This document shows, one piece after another, positions 24,239 to 32,912 of a DNA stretch of 35,924 nucleotides. The stretch spans positions 1-35,924 of the forward strand of contig JADFRV010000003.1 of NCBI GenBank assembly GCA_022561095.1, read 5' to 3'. Position 1 is the first letter of the stretch, and each line of letters opens with the position of its first letter. A program made the translations under genes and the position numbers. Origin of the DNA: Chloroflexota bacterium (lineage in GTDB: Bacteria > Chloroflexota > Dehalococcoidia > SM23-28-2 > RBG-16-64-32). The notes beneath the pieces were generated by a model, which saw only the letters and a list, made by a program, of their open reading frames with translations, was not told the DNA's origin and searched no databases.

Positions 24239-24759
24239 TGACGGAGCGTACGCTTCCCGGCACCCCCCTCAGCGACGAGGCCATCCAGCAAGGGAAGGTG
24301 CTCACCCTGAAGTGGCCGGCGTCGCTGCGCTACGAATGGGATACGGGCGTGGCGATAGGCCGCTTCCTCAGCGAGCTGAAGAACGGCCGCATCATCGGCC
24401 GGAGCTGCCATCGCTGTCAGCGGGTGCTGGTGCCGCCGCGGATGTTCTGCGAGCGCTGCTTCCGCCCCACTGACGCCTGGCAGTTCGTGCAGGACAGCGG
24501 CAGCGTCAACACCTACTCGCTCTCGCACCTGCGCTGGGACGCCAGCCGCGTCGAGGAGCCGATCCTGGTAGCGGTGATCGAGATCGACGGCTCCAGTCAG
24601 GGCGGCCTGCTCCACTACCTGGGCGATGTCAGGCCGGAGGAGATCCGCATCGGTATGAAGGTGAAAGCGGTATGGAAGCCGGCGGAGGAGCGGGAGGGCT
24701 CCATCCTGGACATTCGCCACTTCCGGCCCTTCGACTCCGCTCGGGACAGGCCGGCGTAG
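24238..24759 (+). CDS. DUF35 / Zn-ribbon OB-fold protein 1
   Basis: Zn ribbon SCHRCQRVLVPPRMFCERCF followed by an OB-like region; ATG overlaps the thiolase stop (TGATG). Confidence 0.88.
   Translation: MTERTLPGTPLSDEAIQQGKVLTLKWPASLRYEWDTGVAIGRFLSELKNGRIIGRSCHRCQRVLVPPRMFCERCFRPTDAWQFVQDSGSVNTYSLSHLRWDASRVEEPILVAVIEIDGSSQGGLLHYLGDVRPEEIRIGMKVKAVWKPAEEREGSILDIRHFRPFDSARDRPA
24727..24752 (+). repeat. Palindromic-type interspersed repeat at gene 3' end
   Basis: cccttcgactccgctcgggacaggcc; encodes the C-terminal extension PFDSARDRPA absent from the paralogue. Confidence 0.65.
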
Positions 24760-24767
24760 GAGAGAGC

Positions 24768-25235
24768 ATGGGCAGCAGCGAGCACATAGACCGAGTGACT
24801 GACCTGCGGGCCTGGCCCGGGGAGTTTCCGGTGAGCCACCTGTATACGATGGGCATCGCTGGGGAGCGGTTCTTCCGCGAGCTAAAGGAGAACGGCCGAT
24901 TTCTGGGTAGCCGCTGCGCTGCCTGCGACCACGTCTATCTGCCGCCGTCCATCTTCTGTCCCCGCTGCTTCGCGGCCCTGGATGAGTGGAGAGAGGTGGG
25001 CCCGCAGGGTACGGTGCGCGCGGTAACAACCGCCCATCGCGGCGTGGACGGAGGCGCTCTCGAGACACCGGAGACGCTGGCCCTGATCCAGCTGGACGGC
25101 GCCGATGACCTGCTGGCGCACCGCATCGGGGAGTCAGCGGGGCTAGAGATTGGGGCCAGAGTTGCGCCCGTGCTCAAGGAGACGCCTGAGCGGGAGGGCT
25201 CTATCCTGGACATCCGCTACTTCAGGGCAGTGTAG
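24768..25235 (+). CDS. DUF35 / Zn-ribbon OB-fold protein 2
   Basis: SRCAACDHVYLPPSIFCPRCFAALDEW...REGSILDIRYFRAV; start placed at ATG 24768. Confidence 0.88.
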   Translation: MGSSEHIDRVTDLRAWPGEFPVSHLYTMGIAGERFFRELKENGRFLGSRCAACDHVYLPPSIFCPRCFAALDEWREVGPQGTVRAVTTAHRGVDGGALETPETLALIQLDGADDLLAHRIGESAGLEIGARVAPVLKETPEREGSILDIRYFRAV

Positions 25236-25273
25236 TTTTCAGCTAGATAGGAGGGACCGCCATCGCCGAGTCG

Positions 25274-25642
25274 GTGCGAGTTTTCAGGGCAGAAGAACGT
25301 CGGCAGACGCCCACGACCCAGACCCCTGGCATGCATCGCGAAGAGCTCATGTCAACACCGCAAAGCTGGGCGGGCATCGTTCGCATGCCGCCCGGGTCCG
25401 CTTCGGGCTGGCACCACCACGGCGAGTACGACTCGTACATCTACGGGATCTCGGGCAAAACCCGTCTCGAATTTGGGCCGGGCGGAAAGGAGTCCCTGGA
25501 GGGTGAGCCCGGCGATGTGCTCTACATACCCAAGGGCATCGTTCACCGGGAGCTGGCTCTCGGTTCAGAGGAAGGAGCGGCCTTTCTGGTAAGGGTCGGC
25601 AAGGGCGAGCCGGTGATCAACGTCGATGGGCCGGCCGAATAG
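25274..25642 (+). CDS. Cupin-domain protein
   Basis: MPPGSASGWHHHGEYDSYIYGISGKTRLEFGPGG...GEPGDVLYIPKGIVHREL, cupin motifs 1 and 2. Confidence 0.9.
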   Translation: MRVFRAEERRQTPTTQTPGMHREELMSTPQSWAGIVRMPPGSASGWHHHGEYDSYIYGISGKTRLEFGPGGKESLEGEPGDVLYIPKGIVHRELALGSEEGAAFLVRVGKGEPVINVDGPAE

Positions 25643-25681
25643 CTGACGAGCCCTTCCCTGCCGACCCGGCTAGCCAGCGTC

Positions 25682-26905
25682 ATGAACTTCCGCCTCAGCG
25701 AGCCCCAGGAACGCCTTCGGTCTGAAGTGTGCGAGTTCCTCTCGCAGGAGCTGGGGACGAGCCACACCTCGGAGCCGCGGCCGATGCCGCCCGGCTACCT
25801 GCCCGCGCGCGATTTCGAGCTGAAGCTGGGGGAGCGAGGGTGGCTGGCCCTGAGCTGGCCGGAGGAGTACGGCGGCGGCGGCCGGCCGGTAGCGGAGCAG
25901 TTCATCGTGGAGGAGGAGGTGGCGCTGCACGGCGGCCCCGCAAGCGACGCCATCGCCCGTGTCATCGTCGCCCCCATCCTCATGGCCAAAGGCAGCGAGG
26001 AGCAGAAACGCCGCTACCTCCCGGGCCTGGCCCGCGGCGAGATCACCTTCTGCCTGGGCTATACGGAGCCGGAGTCCGGATCGGACCTGGCGTCGCTCCA
26101 GACGCGGGCCGTGGCCGATGGCGACGACTACGTGATCAACGGCCGCAAGGTGTACACGAGCGGGGCAGAGGAGAGCGATTACTGCTGGCTGGCCGCCCGC
26201 ACCGATCCTGACGCGCCCAAGCACGCCGGTACGTCAGTCCTCATCGTTCCGATGAAGTCCGCCGGCGTGGAGGTACGCCCGTTGCTCAACCTGTTGGACG
26301 AAGAGTGGTTCAACGAGGTGATCTTCGAGGACGTGAGGGTGCCGCGCGGCGAGCTGGTGGGTGGGGAGAACAAGGGCTGGGAGGTGCTCACCTCAGCGCT
26401 GGGGGTGGAGCGGATCACGATCTACCGCGCCTTTGTGCACATGCGAATGCTGTGGGCTCTGGTGCGACAGGCCAGGGAGGAGCGCGGCGGCCGGCGGGCC
26501 CTTCGACAGGCTCTCCGAGCGGGGCATCGGAGTCCGCATAGCGGACAGGGCAGGCCGTGGGACGATCCGGCGGTGCGACAACGTCTGGGGGAGCTGGCGG
26601 CGGAGTTCGAGGTGGCGCGGCTGCTGCTCTGGCGGGCGATCGGTCTGCACGAGCGGGGCGAGGAGTTCCGCGCGCAAGCGGCTATGGTGAAGCTGTTCAA
26701 TACAGAGCTGGCGCAGCGGCTGTACACGGCGGGGATGGGGATGCTGGGCTCGTACGCCACCGTCCTGGGCGGCGAGAGGGCGCTGTGGCAGGGCGCCCTG
26801 CCCCACGCCTACCTATCGGCGGTGCAGGACACGATCGGCGCCGGCACCTCCGAGGTGCAGCGGGAGATCATCGCCCTACGCGGGCTGGGCCTGCCGCGGG
26901 GCTAG
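25682..26905 (+). CDS. Acyl-CoA dehydrogenase
   Basis: FCLGYTEPESGSDLASLQTRAVADGDDYVINGRKVYTSGA...GMGMLGSYATVLGG...QDTIGAGTSEVQREIIALRGLGLPRG. Confidence 0.95.
   Translation: MNFRLSEPQERLRSEVCEFLSQELGTSHTSEPRPMPPGYLPARDFELKLGERGWLALSWPEEYGGGGRPVAEQFIVEEEVALHGGPASDAIARVIVAPILMAKGSEEQKRRYLPGLARGEITFCLGYTEPESGSDLASLQTRAVADGDDYVINGRKVYTSGAEESDYCWLAARTDPDAPKHAGTSVLIVPMKSAGVEVRPLLNLLDEEWFNEVIFEDVRVPRGELVGGENKGWEVLTSALGVERITIYRAFVHMRMLWALVRQAREERGGRRALRQALRAGHRSPHSGQGRPWDDPAVRQRLGELAAEFEVARLLLWRAIGLHERGEEFRAQAAMVKLFNTELAQRLYTAGMGMLGSYATVLGGERALWQGALPHAYLSAVQDTIGAGTSEVQREIIALRGLGLPRG
26495..26554 (+). repeat. In-frame ~60-bp repeat insertion within acyl-CoA dehydrogenase
   Basis: cgggcccttcgacaggctctccgagcggggcatcggagtccgcatagcggacagggcagg with internal palindromes CTCCGA/TCGGAG and GTCCGC-ATA-GCGGAC. 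Confidence 0.65.
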
Positions 26906-27339
26906 CCTTCGAGCTGGGCCTTCAGGCTCTCCAACGACTCCTCGATCTCGTTCTGGAAGACCCGGTTCATGAACAGGGCGTCAACCACCATGCCCAGCGG
27001 ACCCATGGGCGGCCTGTAGCCGATCGTCCACTCCACACGCGTGCCGTCATCGCTCGGCTCGAACGTCATACGGCCTTCCATCTCCATGCCGCTGGTGGCC
27101 TTGCGGGCGAACACGCGGGGCGGGTCGTACTCCGTCCATAGCGCCTCCACCTCCTGGGCTCGCGGCCCCAGCTTGATGACGCTACGATCAGTGGTACCCT
27201 TGCTCTGGCCATCGCCAGAAGTTATGTCGACTGACTTCATAAACATGATCCAGTCCGGCTGAGTGGAGGCGTTGGTGACGTAGTTGAACACGTTGTCCGG
27301 CGAAGCGTCTATATCGATAGACTTGAGGATGCTGGGCAA
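26902..27339 (-). CDS. SRPBCC family protein
   Basis: MPSILKSIDIDASPDNVFNYVTNASTQPDWIMFMKSVDITSGDG...; typical SRPBCC START-like layout. Confidence 0.9.
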   Translation of the reverse strand: MPSILKSIDIDASPDNVFNYVTNASTQPDWIMFMKSVDITSGDGQSKGTTDRSVIKLGPRAQEVEALWTEYDPPRVFARKATSGMEMEGRMTFEPSDDGTRVEWTIGYRPPMGPLGMVVDALFMNRVFQNEIEESLESLKAQLEG

Positions 27340-27418
27340 ACGGCACCTCCATCTCTTGAGAGCTATCGTCGCCGAGATTAGTGCTTGAAGCAGGCGCTGT
27401 CAAGGATGGACGACGGTC

Positions 27419-27446
27419 TTGCAGGTTTGGCGCAGCGCGCTATAAT
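27419..27446 (+). promoter_or_regulatory. Sigma70-type promoter upstream of tRNA genes
   Basis: TTGCAG (27419-27424), 16-bp spacer, TATAAT (27441-27446). Confidence 0.7.
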
Positions 27447-27460
27447 CTAGTGGCGAGAGA

Positions 27461-27535
<75 letters not shown>

Positions 27536-27556
27536 TCTTTCTGCCTGCGGATTGAA

Positions 27557-27645
27557 GCCGAAGTGGCGGAATTGGTAGACGCGGCAGACTCAAAATCTGC
27601 TGAGGGGCAACCCTCGTGCCGGTTCGAGTCCGGCCTTCGGCACCA
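27557..27645 (+). tRNA. tRNA-Leu (anticodon CAA)
   Basis: gccgaag acceptor, anticodon arm gcaga-ctCAAaa-tctgc, long class II variable arm, ttcgagt T-loop, encoded CCA. Confidence 0.97.
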
Positions 27646-27684
27646 CAATCCGTATCTAAATGCGGCTCCCTGAGCCACAAATGC

Positions 27685-27715
27685 AAAGGCCCTCAGCGAT
27701 TGATTGAGGGCCTTT
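27685..27715 (+). terminator. Terminator-like hairpin after tRNA-Leu
   Basis: AAAGGCCCTCA-gcgattgat-TGAGGGCCTTT, perfect 11-bp stem. Confidence 0.75.
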
Positions 27716-27716
27716 A

Positions 27717-27740
27717 GACAGCCACCGAGACAGCCACGCG
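27717..27740 (+). repeat. Two 12-bp-spaced GACAGCC repeats
   Basis: gacagccaccga gacagccacgcg starting at 27717 and 27729; same core and 12-bp period as 6392-6427. Confidence 0.7.
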
Positions 27741-27986
27741 GGTTACTTGCAACCAGGACAGACTCCTGTGCTGAGTTTATGTCGAGGCCTGCCCTACCAC
27801 GAATCGCTATGTGACACTAAGGGTTGTTAGTGGACATACTAGCTGGATGGCGAGCGTTGCGATAAGGTCATGTCATTGAAGAAAGTCTGCACTCGATCTC
27901 GGTCGCATCGCCTCGAAATCATCTGGACGACCCGCTTAGCGTGACGCAGTATATTGGTAGGAGGGGGTAGGCAGGAGGGAGCACGC

Positions 27987-30257
27987 GTGTTGAGGCGGGT
28001 GATCGTGGTGGCGGCGGTAGCTGTGCTCTCCTTGGCCACGGGTTTCGTAGCGCTAGCCTATCCCGCGATCTTCAGACAATCTCTTGCTGAGCCGTGGCTA
28101 CAGTTGGACGCCGCTGAAGGCCGCGTAGGGCTCGACTCCCAGATAGTCATCGAGGTGCGCGGTAGCTTCTCCGAAGAGGAGATCCGGGAGTCCCTGGACA
28201 TCCGCCCGCCGCTCCCGATAGGCGAGGACGACCTGACGGTGAAGCGAGTAGCCGTCTTTCCCTGGCACGAAGGATTTCCGTGGGCAAAGACGCGGGTCAC
28301 GATCAACCCAGCGAAGGCTCGTCTGTTCCAGCCCGAGACCAGCTACGCCATTGCTTTGAAGGATCAGCTCCTCACGTTCGACACGATCTCGCTGCCGCGC
28401 GTGGTGGCCGCCCACATCACCCCGGCCGTGGACGACGTTTCGGGCAGCGTGCCAACCTCCAGCTCAATCGTCCTGCGGTTCAACGAGGAGCTCATCTGGC
28501 AGGACGAGTGGCTGAGCGTTGACCCGCCCGCGGACGTCACGACGACGACGAGAAAGACCGAAGCGGGGGGCACGGAAGTCGTTGTTATGGCCGTCGACCG
28601 GTGGGAGAACTCTACGACCTACACCGTCACGGTTCCCGAGGGGGTAATCGACGTTCACGGTCATGAGGGGGAGGAGCCGTTCTCGCTGAACTTCAATACC
28701 GGGCCCCGGCCCGTGGTCGTCGGGGCGACGCCGACCGGAAACCATCTCTCCCCGGAGAGCGCCGTGAGGGTTGAGTTCGATAGGGCGATGAACCGCCAGA
28801 GCGTCGAGGAGAGCTTACTGCTTCAGCCGGGCGCCACCGGAATCTTCGAGTGGGAGAGCGATCTGGCGTTCAAGTGGAGGCCGGCGGCGCTGGAGTACTC
28901 GACGGCGTATACGGTCTCGCTGGGTGGCACCTCTATCGACGGCGACCCTCTCGTTCCGCACAAGTGGTCCTTCTCCACCCACGACCCGCCGATCCAGCTG
29001 GCGATCGAAGGCGAAGAGACGAGTCCAGCGACACTCGGCGCCGCCGTGTCCGGAGGCACAGGCGATTACTCGTTCGAGTGGAGCTCCGGCGAAACGAGCC
29101 GGGAGATCCGGGTGGACCTGTGGTTCGAGGAGGTGCGGACGTACGCCGTGTCCGTTACCAGCGGTGACCGGAGCGCCTCCGCGGAGTTCGTGGTCAGCGG
29201 CCCGCCGTCCCCTTGTCCGGAGGAGTGGCGGATCATCAACGAGGAGGTCTGCTACAACGAGGAGGTGCTCCCCGGGCCTGTGCAGGTGTTCACCGCGCGG
29301 GTGGACCTTCGCGACCCGGACGTGGGGCTGAGCTCGCTGCCTGCGGGGGACTTCCTGGGCCAGGCCCGCACGGTGAGCGAGTCCTCCCAGCCCAGGGATG
29401 CCGTGGTCGCCGTCAACGGCGACTTCTTTAACATCAGCGGCCCCGAACATTTCACTTTGGGACCGATGATCTCCGGGAGCAGCTTCGTCCGCGCTCCCCA
29501 ATCCGGCGGGGTGGTCCTGGCCCTCGATGGAGCACTCAACTCGTGGGTTGGGCCAGCGAAGACGCTGGAGGTTTACGTGCAACCCCCCGACGGCGACCCT
29601 CACCGTCTGAACTCGGTCAACACCGCCCCCGGCGAGGATCAGCTGGTGCTGTTCAACGCCTACCGGGCTAGCCAGCTCGCAGTCGCGGCGGACGCCTGCT
29701 ACGCGACGTTCGCCCCGGCTGACGATGGCGCGAGCGGCGCCTACGCCTTCTCCTGCGGCGCGACCACAGAGGTCCGGTTACAAGTGGGCGAGTTCGTGCT
29801 GGTGGGACGCGGAGCCGCCGCTGACTGGCTGCGCCAGTACGTCGATCAGCCGCTTGGCTTCGTTATCTCGTTCGCGCTGCCGGACGTCGAGTTCCTGGTG
29901 GGCGGCTCCCACGTTCTCATCAGCAACGGCGAACCAACGGAGCCGATCGAGGGTAAGAGGCACCCACGGACCGCCATCGGCGTCGACGCCGAGAGGTACC
30001 TGTACCTCGTCGTCGTGGACGGACGGAGCGACGATTCTATAGGGATGACGCTGGCGGAGCTCCAGGGGTACCTGGCCGGGTTCGATCTCGTGAGCGCGAT
30101 CAACCTGGACGGGGGAGGGAGCAGCACTCTCGTGCTGGAGGGAGCGGTGATGAACACCCCGTCCGATGGGAAAGAGCGGACTGTAGCCTCGGTCGTGGTG
30201 GTTCAGCTCGCCCAGTCCCCGGAGGCCTGCTGGCACCGGTTCATCCGGTGCAACTAG
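27987..30257 (+). CDS. Phosphodiester glycosidase (NAGPA-like) with N-terminal Ig-like domains
   Basis: Signal/TM N-terminus; Big_5-like repeats (VRVEFDRAMNRQSVEESLLLQP); C-terminal AVNGDFFN...HPRTAIGVDAERYLYLVVVDGRS...GMTLAELQGYLAGFDLVSAINLDGGGSSTLVLEG. GTG start at 27987 with aggaggga upstream. Confidence 0.9.
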   Translation: MLRRVIVVAAVAVLSLATGFVALAYPAIFRQSLAEPWLQLDAAEGRVGLDSQIVIEVRGSFSEEEIRESLDIRPPLPIGEDDLTVKRVAVFPWHEGFPWAKTRVTINPAKARLFQPETSYAIALKDQLLTFDTISLPRVVAAHITPAVDDVSGSVPTSSSIVLRFNEELIWQDEWLSVDPPADVTTTTRKTEAGGTEVVVMAVDRWENSTTYTVTVPEGVIDVHGHEGEEPFSLNFNTGPRPVVVGATPTGNHLSPESAVRVEFDRAMNRQSVEESLLLQPGATGIFEWESDLAFKWRPAALEYSTAYTVSLGGTSIDGDPLVPHKWSFSTHDPPIQLAIEGEETSPATLGAAVSGGTGDYSFEWSSGETSREIRVDLWFEEVRTYAVSVTSGDRSASAEFVVSGPPSPCPEEWRIINEEVCYNEEVLPGPVQVFTARVDLRDPDVGLSSLPAGDFLGQARTVSESSQPRDAVVAVNGDFFNISGPEHFTLGPMISGSSFVRAPQSGGVVLALDGALNSWVGPAKTLEVYVQPPDGDPHRLNSVNTAPGEDQLVLFNAYRASQLAVAADACYATFAPADDGASGAYAFSCGATTEVRLQVGEFVLVGRGAAADWLRQYVDQPLGFVISFALPDVEFLVGGSHVLISNGEPTEPIEGKRHPRTAIGVDAERYLYLVVVDGRSDDSIGMTLAELQGYLAGFDLVSAINLDGGGSSTLVLEGAVMNTPSDGKERTVASVVVVQLAQSPEACWHRFIRCN

Positions 30258-30305
30258 GCGCCCCCAGCTCCACGGCGACCCACACTAAGGCAGATTAGTG
30301 GCGGC

Positions 30306-31100
30306 CTACACCTTCTCAGCCAGGATTTGCGCCGCTGTCAGCTCTTCCTCTTCGTGGGCTCTAATTGTCCAGCTGATGGTTTCCGAAAACAGTTCGTACG
30401 GCTCTTCACCGAACTCCCCAATGAACTCGTCCGCCGCCTCTTTCAATCTCGCCAGGCCGGCCCGCCAACTCTCCAGAACGCGCTGCCTTCGATCCTCTTT
30501 ATGGATGACTCGAAAGCCAGTCCGGTCGAACGCCAAGCAACAGTCGTCCACTGTGCGTATCCCGGGATCGAACCATTTGTCTTTGACCGCTTCCTCGGTT
30601 TGCTTTGTAGTCTTTGGGGTTAGAAAGGCGTCGTACATCACGATCTTGCCCCCTGGTTTCAATGCCTCGTGGATCGTCCTGAACAGATCGGGCCAATCCG
30701 CCACATGTACCCAAGCGAAGACATCTATCGCCGCATCGAACGCTTCTCGTGGATAGGCGTAGGTGACGGCGTCGCCTTCTATGTAGGCGATCAAGGACTG
30801 AAAGCCCTCGTGCGCGGCTTTGGACTTCGCGACATCCAGCTGGTAAGGCACCACATCGATACCGAGAACTTCGCAGCGGAATTCCCGCGTAAGCAGCCGA
30901 CTCACTCCTCCGCTGCCAGAACATGGCTCAAGAATTCGCTGCTCCTTTGAGATTCCTGCAGAGCGCGCTAATTCAATGACTTCGTCATCACGAACCGGGC
31001 TGTCGGTTGTGCCCAAAGCGAAGATTTCGAACGCCCGGCGAAAAGCGGGGCCATAGATTAAGGTGAGGCGCGTTCGCCTCTCTTCAGTCTCAGACAGCAT
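30306..31100 (-). CDS. Class I SAM-dependent methyltransferase
   Basis: ILEPCSGSGGVSRLLTREFRCEVLGIDVVPYQLDVAKSKA...FDAAIDVFAWVHVADWPDLFRTIHEALKPGGKIVMYDAF. Confidence 0.93.
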   Translation of the reverse strand: MLSETEERRTRLTLIYGPAFRRAFEIFALGTTDSPVRDDEVIELARSAGISKEQRILEPCSGSGGVSRLLTREFRCEVLGIDVVPYQLDVAKSKAAHEGFQSLIAYIEGDAVTYAYPREAFDAAIDVFAWVHVADWPDLFRTIHEALKPGGKIVMYDAFLTPKTTKQTEEAVKDKWFDPGIRTVDDCCLAFDRTGFRVIHKEDRRQRVLESWRAGLARLKEAADEFIGEFGEEPYELFSETISWTIRAHEEEELTAAQILAEKV

Positions 31101-31564
31101 GGGGCAAGCCGCGGTTCGAGGGTTCAGCTGTGACGCTGCTTCGATGATAGCACCCTCGGCTGATTAATTCGTATTCGGCCTGCGCCCTTGCCAGATACGG
31201 AGAGCGCGTCCTTCAGGGATCGGCCGCCCAGCTTTCTACAAAGAGCTTGGCGATGGCATCCCCCTGCGGTAAGATCAGACTCCGAAGGGAACCATATATG
31301 ATCCGCCGCATCGCCGCAGTACTCTTGTCATCCCACTCATCGCGCTCACCGCGCTCCTCATCTCGCGCCAGGGCGAGAGGCCGGCCCATCTCCGTTGGTC
31401 GTCGACAGCAACAGCGGCGGCGGTCCCCGTTCCCGACCATGAACATCGTCCGGTCCAGAAAGCGGCAGTTCAGCGAGTCGAGCGGCTCGGGTGAGCGAAC
31501 GTCGATACGAACCAGCTCCGCGGGCGCCACGGTCCCCTGAGGCCATAACGTAAAGGAGAAGGAA

Positions 31565-32737
31565 ATGCGTTCGGAAGCAGACACATCGCTGATCGACGCA
31601 GCGCGAGAAATCGCTCCAATCATCCAGAAACACACTGGGGAAGCAGAGCGGGAACGACGCCTGTCCCGACCAGTCTTAAATGCATTGCGCGAGAAGGGTC
31701 TCTTGCGAATGTTTACTCCCCGGTCTCTAGGGGGGTTGGAGACAGACCCCATAACTCGCGCACTCGTCGTCGAAGAAATTAGTCGTCACGACTCTGCGGC
31801 CGGCTGGACCCTGGAGAACCCTTTGGATTGGGCTTTTTTTTGTGCGCGTCTCCCCAACGAGGGAGCAGAGGAGATCTATAGCCGTGGCGCGGACATTTTG
31901 ATCGCCGCCCAATTTGGCCGCCCACTAAACGCAACTTCGACCGAAGGCGGATACCGTATCTCAGGTCGAGCGCCGTTCGTCAGCAATTGCTATGACGCCG
32001 ATTGGATCTCATCGACAGCCTTGGTGGATGTTGACCAACATTCCGAAGGCGAGCCGGTGACGGTGATGGTCTATTTTCCCAGAGAAGACTGCGAGATCAT
32101 AGACACCTGGGACGTTATGGGGATGCGAGGCACGGGCAGCAATGACATATCGGTGACCGACGTTTATGTACCCAAGTCTAGGACTTTTCCGATGGTGCCC
32201 GAATTCGAGCCGGGGTCCCACTATCAGGGTCCACTTTATCGACTCCCGTTTGTGGGCGCTGCTGCGACAGGCATACCGACGCCAATGCTGGGGGTTGCGC
32301 GAAGAGCGGTTGATGAGGTGACCGATCTCGCCCTAACCAAGACTCCGGTGGCATCAAGCGGCCCTTTAAAAGAACGCTCGTCGGCACAAGTCCAGTTGGG
32401 AAAAGCGGAAGCGGTCTTGCGTTCAGGCCGCTCATTGCTTCTCGACACTGTGAGTGAAGCGTGGCAAAGAAGCGTTGACGGTGGGACCCACTCGCTGAAG
32501 CAAAAAGCGGACATATTGCTTGCAATGACCCACGCGATGAGCAGCGCGGTACAGGCAGTGGAGCTCGCTTGTAGCATTGCGGGAACGACTGCATTTAGAG
32601 CCACCAGCCCGTTGGAACGCTGCTTTCGGGACGTCCAGACAATGAAACATCATGTCTTCGCCTCCGAGGCTCGGTATGGGACCTTCGGGCAAGTGTATCT
32701 TGGAGTTCCACCGGACTTTCCGGTGGTTGCCTTTTAG
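31565..32737 (+). CDS. Acyl-CoA dehydrogenase-fold flavoprotein (possible group D flavin monooxygenase)
   Basis: LREKGLLRMFTPRSLGGLETDPITRALVVEEISRHDSAAGWTL...DTWDVMGMRGTGSNDISVTDVYVPKSRTF...; GGAGAAGG upstream of ATG. Confidence 0.88.
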   Translation: MRSEADTSLIDAAREIAPIIQKHTGEAERERRLSRPVLNALREKGLLRMFTPRSLGGLETDPITRALVVEEISRHDSAAGWTLENPLDWAFFCARLPNEGAEEIYSRGADILIAAQFGRPLNATSTEGGYRISGRAPFVSNCYDADWISSTALVDVDQHSEGEPVTVMVYFPREDCEIIDTWDVMGMRGTGSNDISVTDVYVPKSRTFPMVPEFEPGSHYQGPLYRLPFVGAAATGIPTPMLGVARRAVDEVTDLALTKTPVASSGPLKERSSAQVQLGKAEAVLRSGRSLLLDTVSEAWQRSVDGGTHSLKQKADILLAMTHAMSSAVQAVELACSIAGTTAFRATSPLERCFRDVQTMKHHVFASEARYGTFGQVYLGVPPDFPVVAF

Positions 32738-32861
32738 CCCCGAACGTCCCCGCGGTTACGGAGATATTCAAGAACAATTCGTACACTTAACCCTTTCGCC
32801 GCAACCTCCAGATCTTGCTTCAGCCGCTGGCCGCCCCGTCCCGCTTGTGTTTAGCCCAGGG

Positions 32862-32910
32862 GGGAGAGAAGCGACTCGAACCCATGACCCTCTCTTGACG
32901 TTACCGACTG
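32862..32910 (-). pseudogene. Degenerate tRNA 3'-half-like fragment
   Basis: Reverse strand reads ...aagagagggtcatGGGTTCGAGTCgcttctctcccc; T-loop TTCGAGT recognisable, T-stem damaged. Confidence 0.35.
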
Positions 32911-32912
32911 CA

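Noticed and set aside
23938-25068. 376-aa reverse-strand ORF over the DUF35 genes
   Set aside because: Overlaps three well-supported genes in antisense; composition is an artefact of GC-rich coding DNA.
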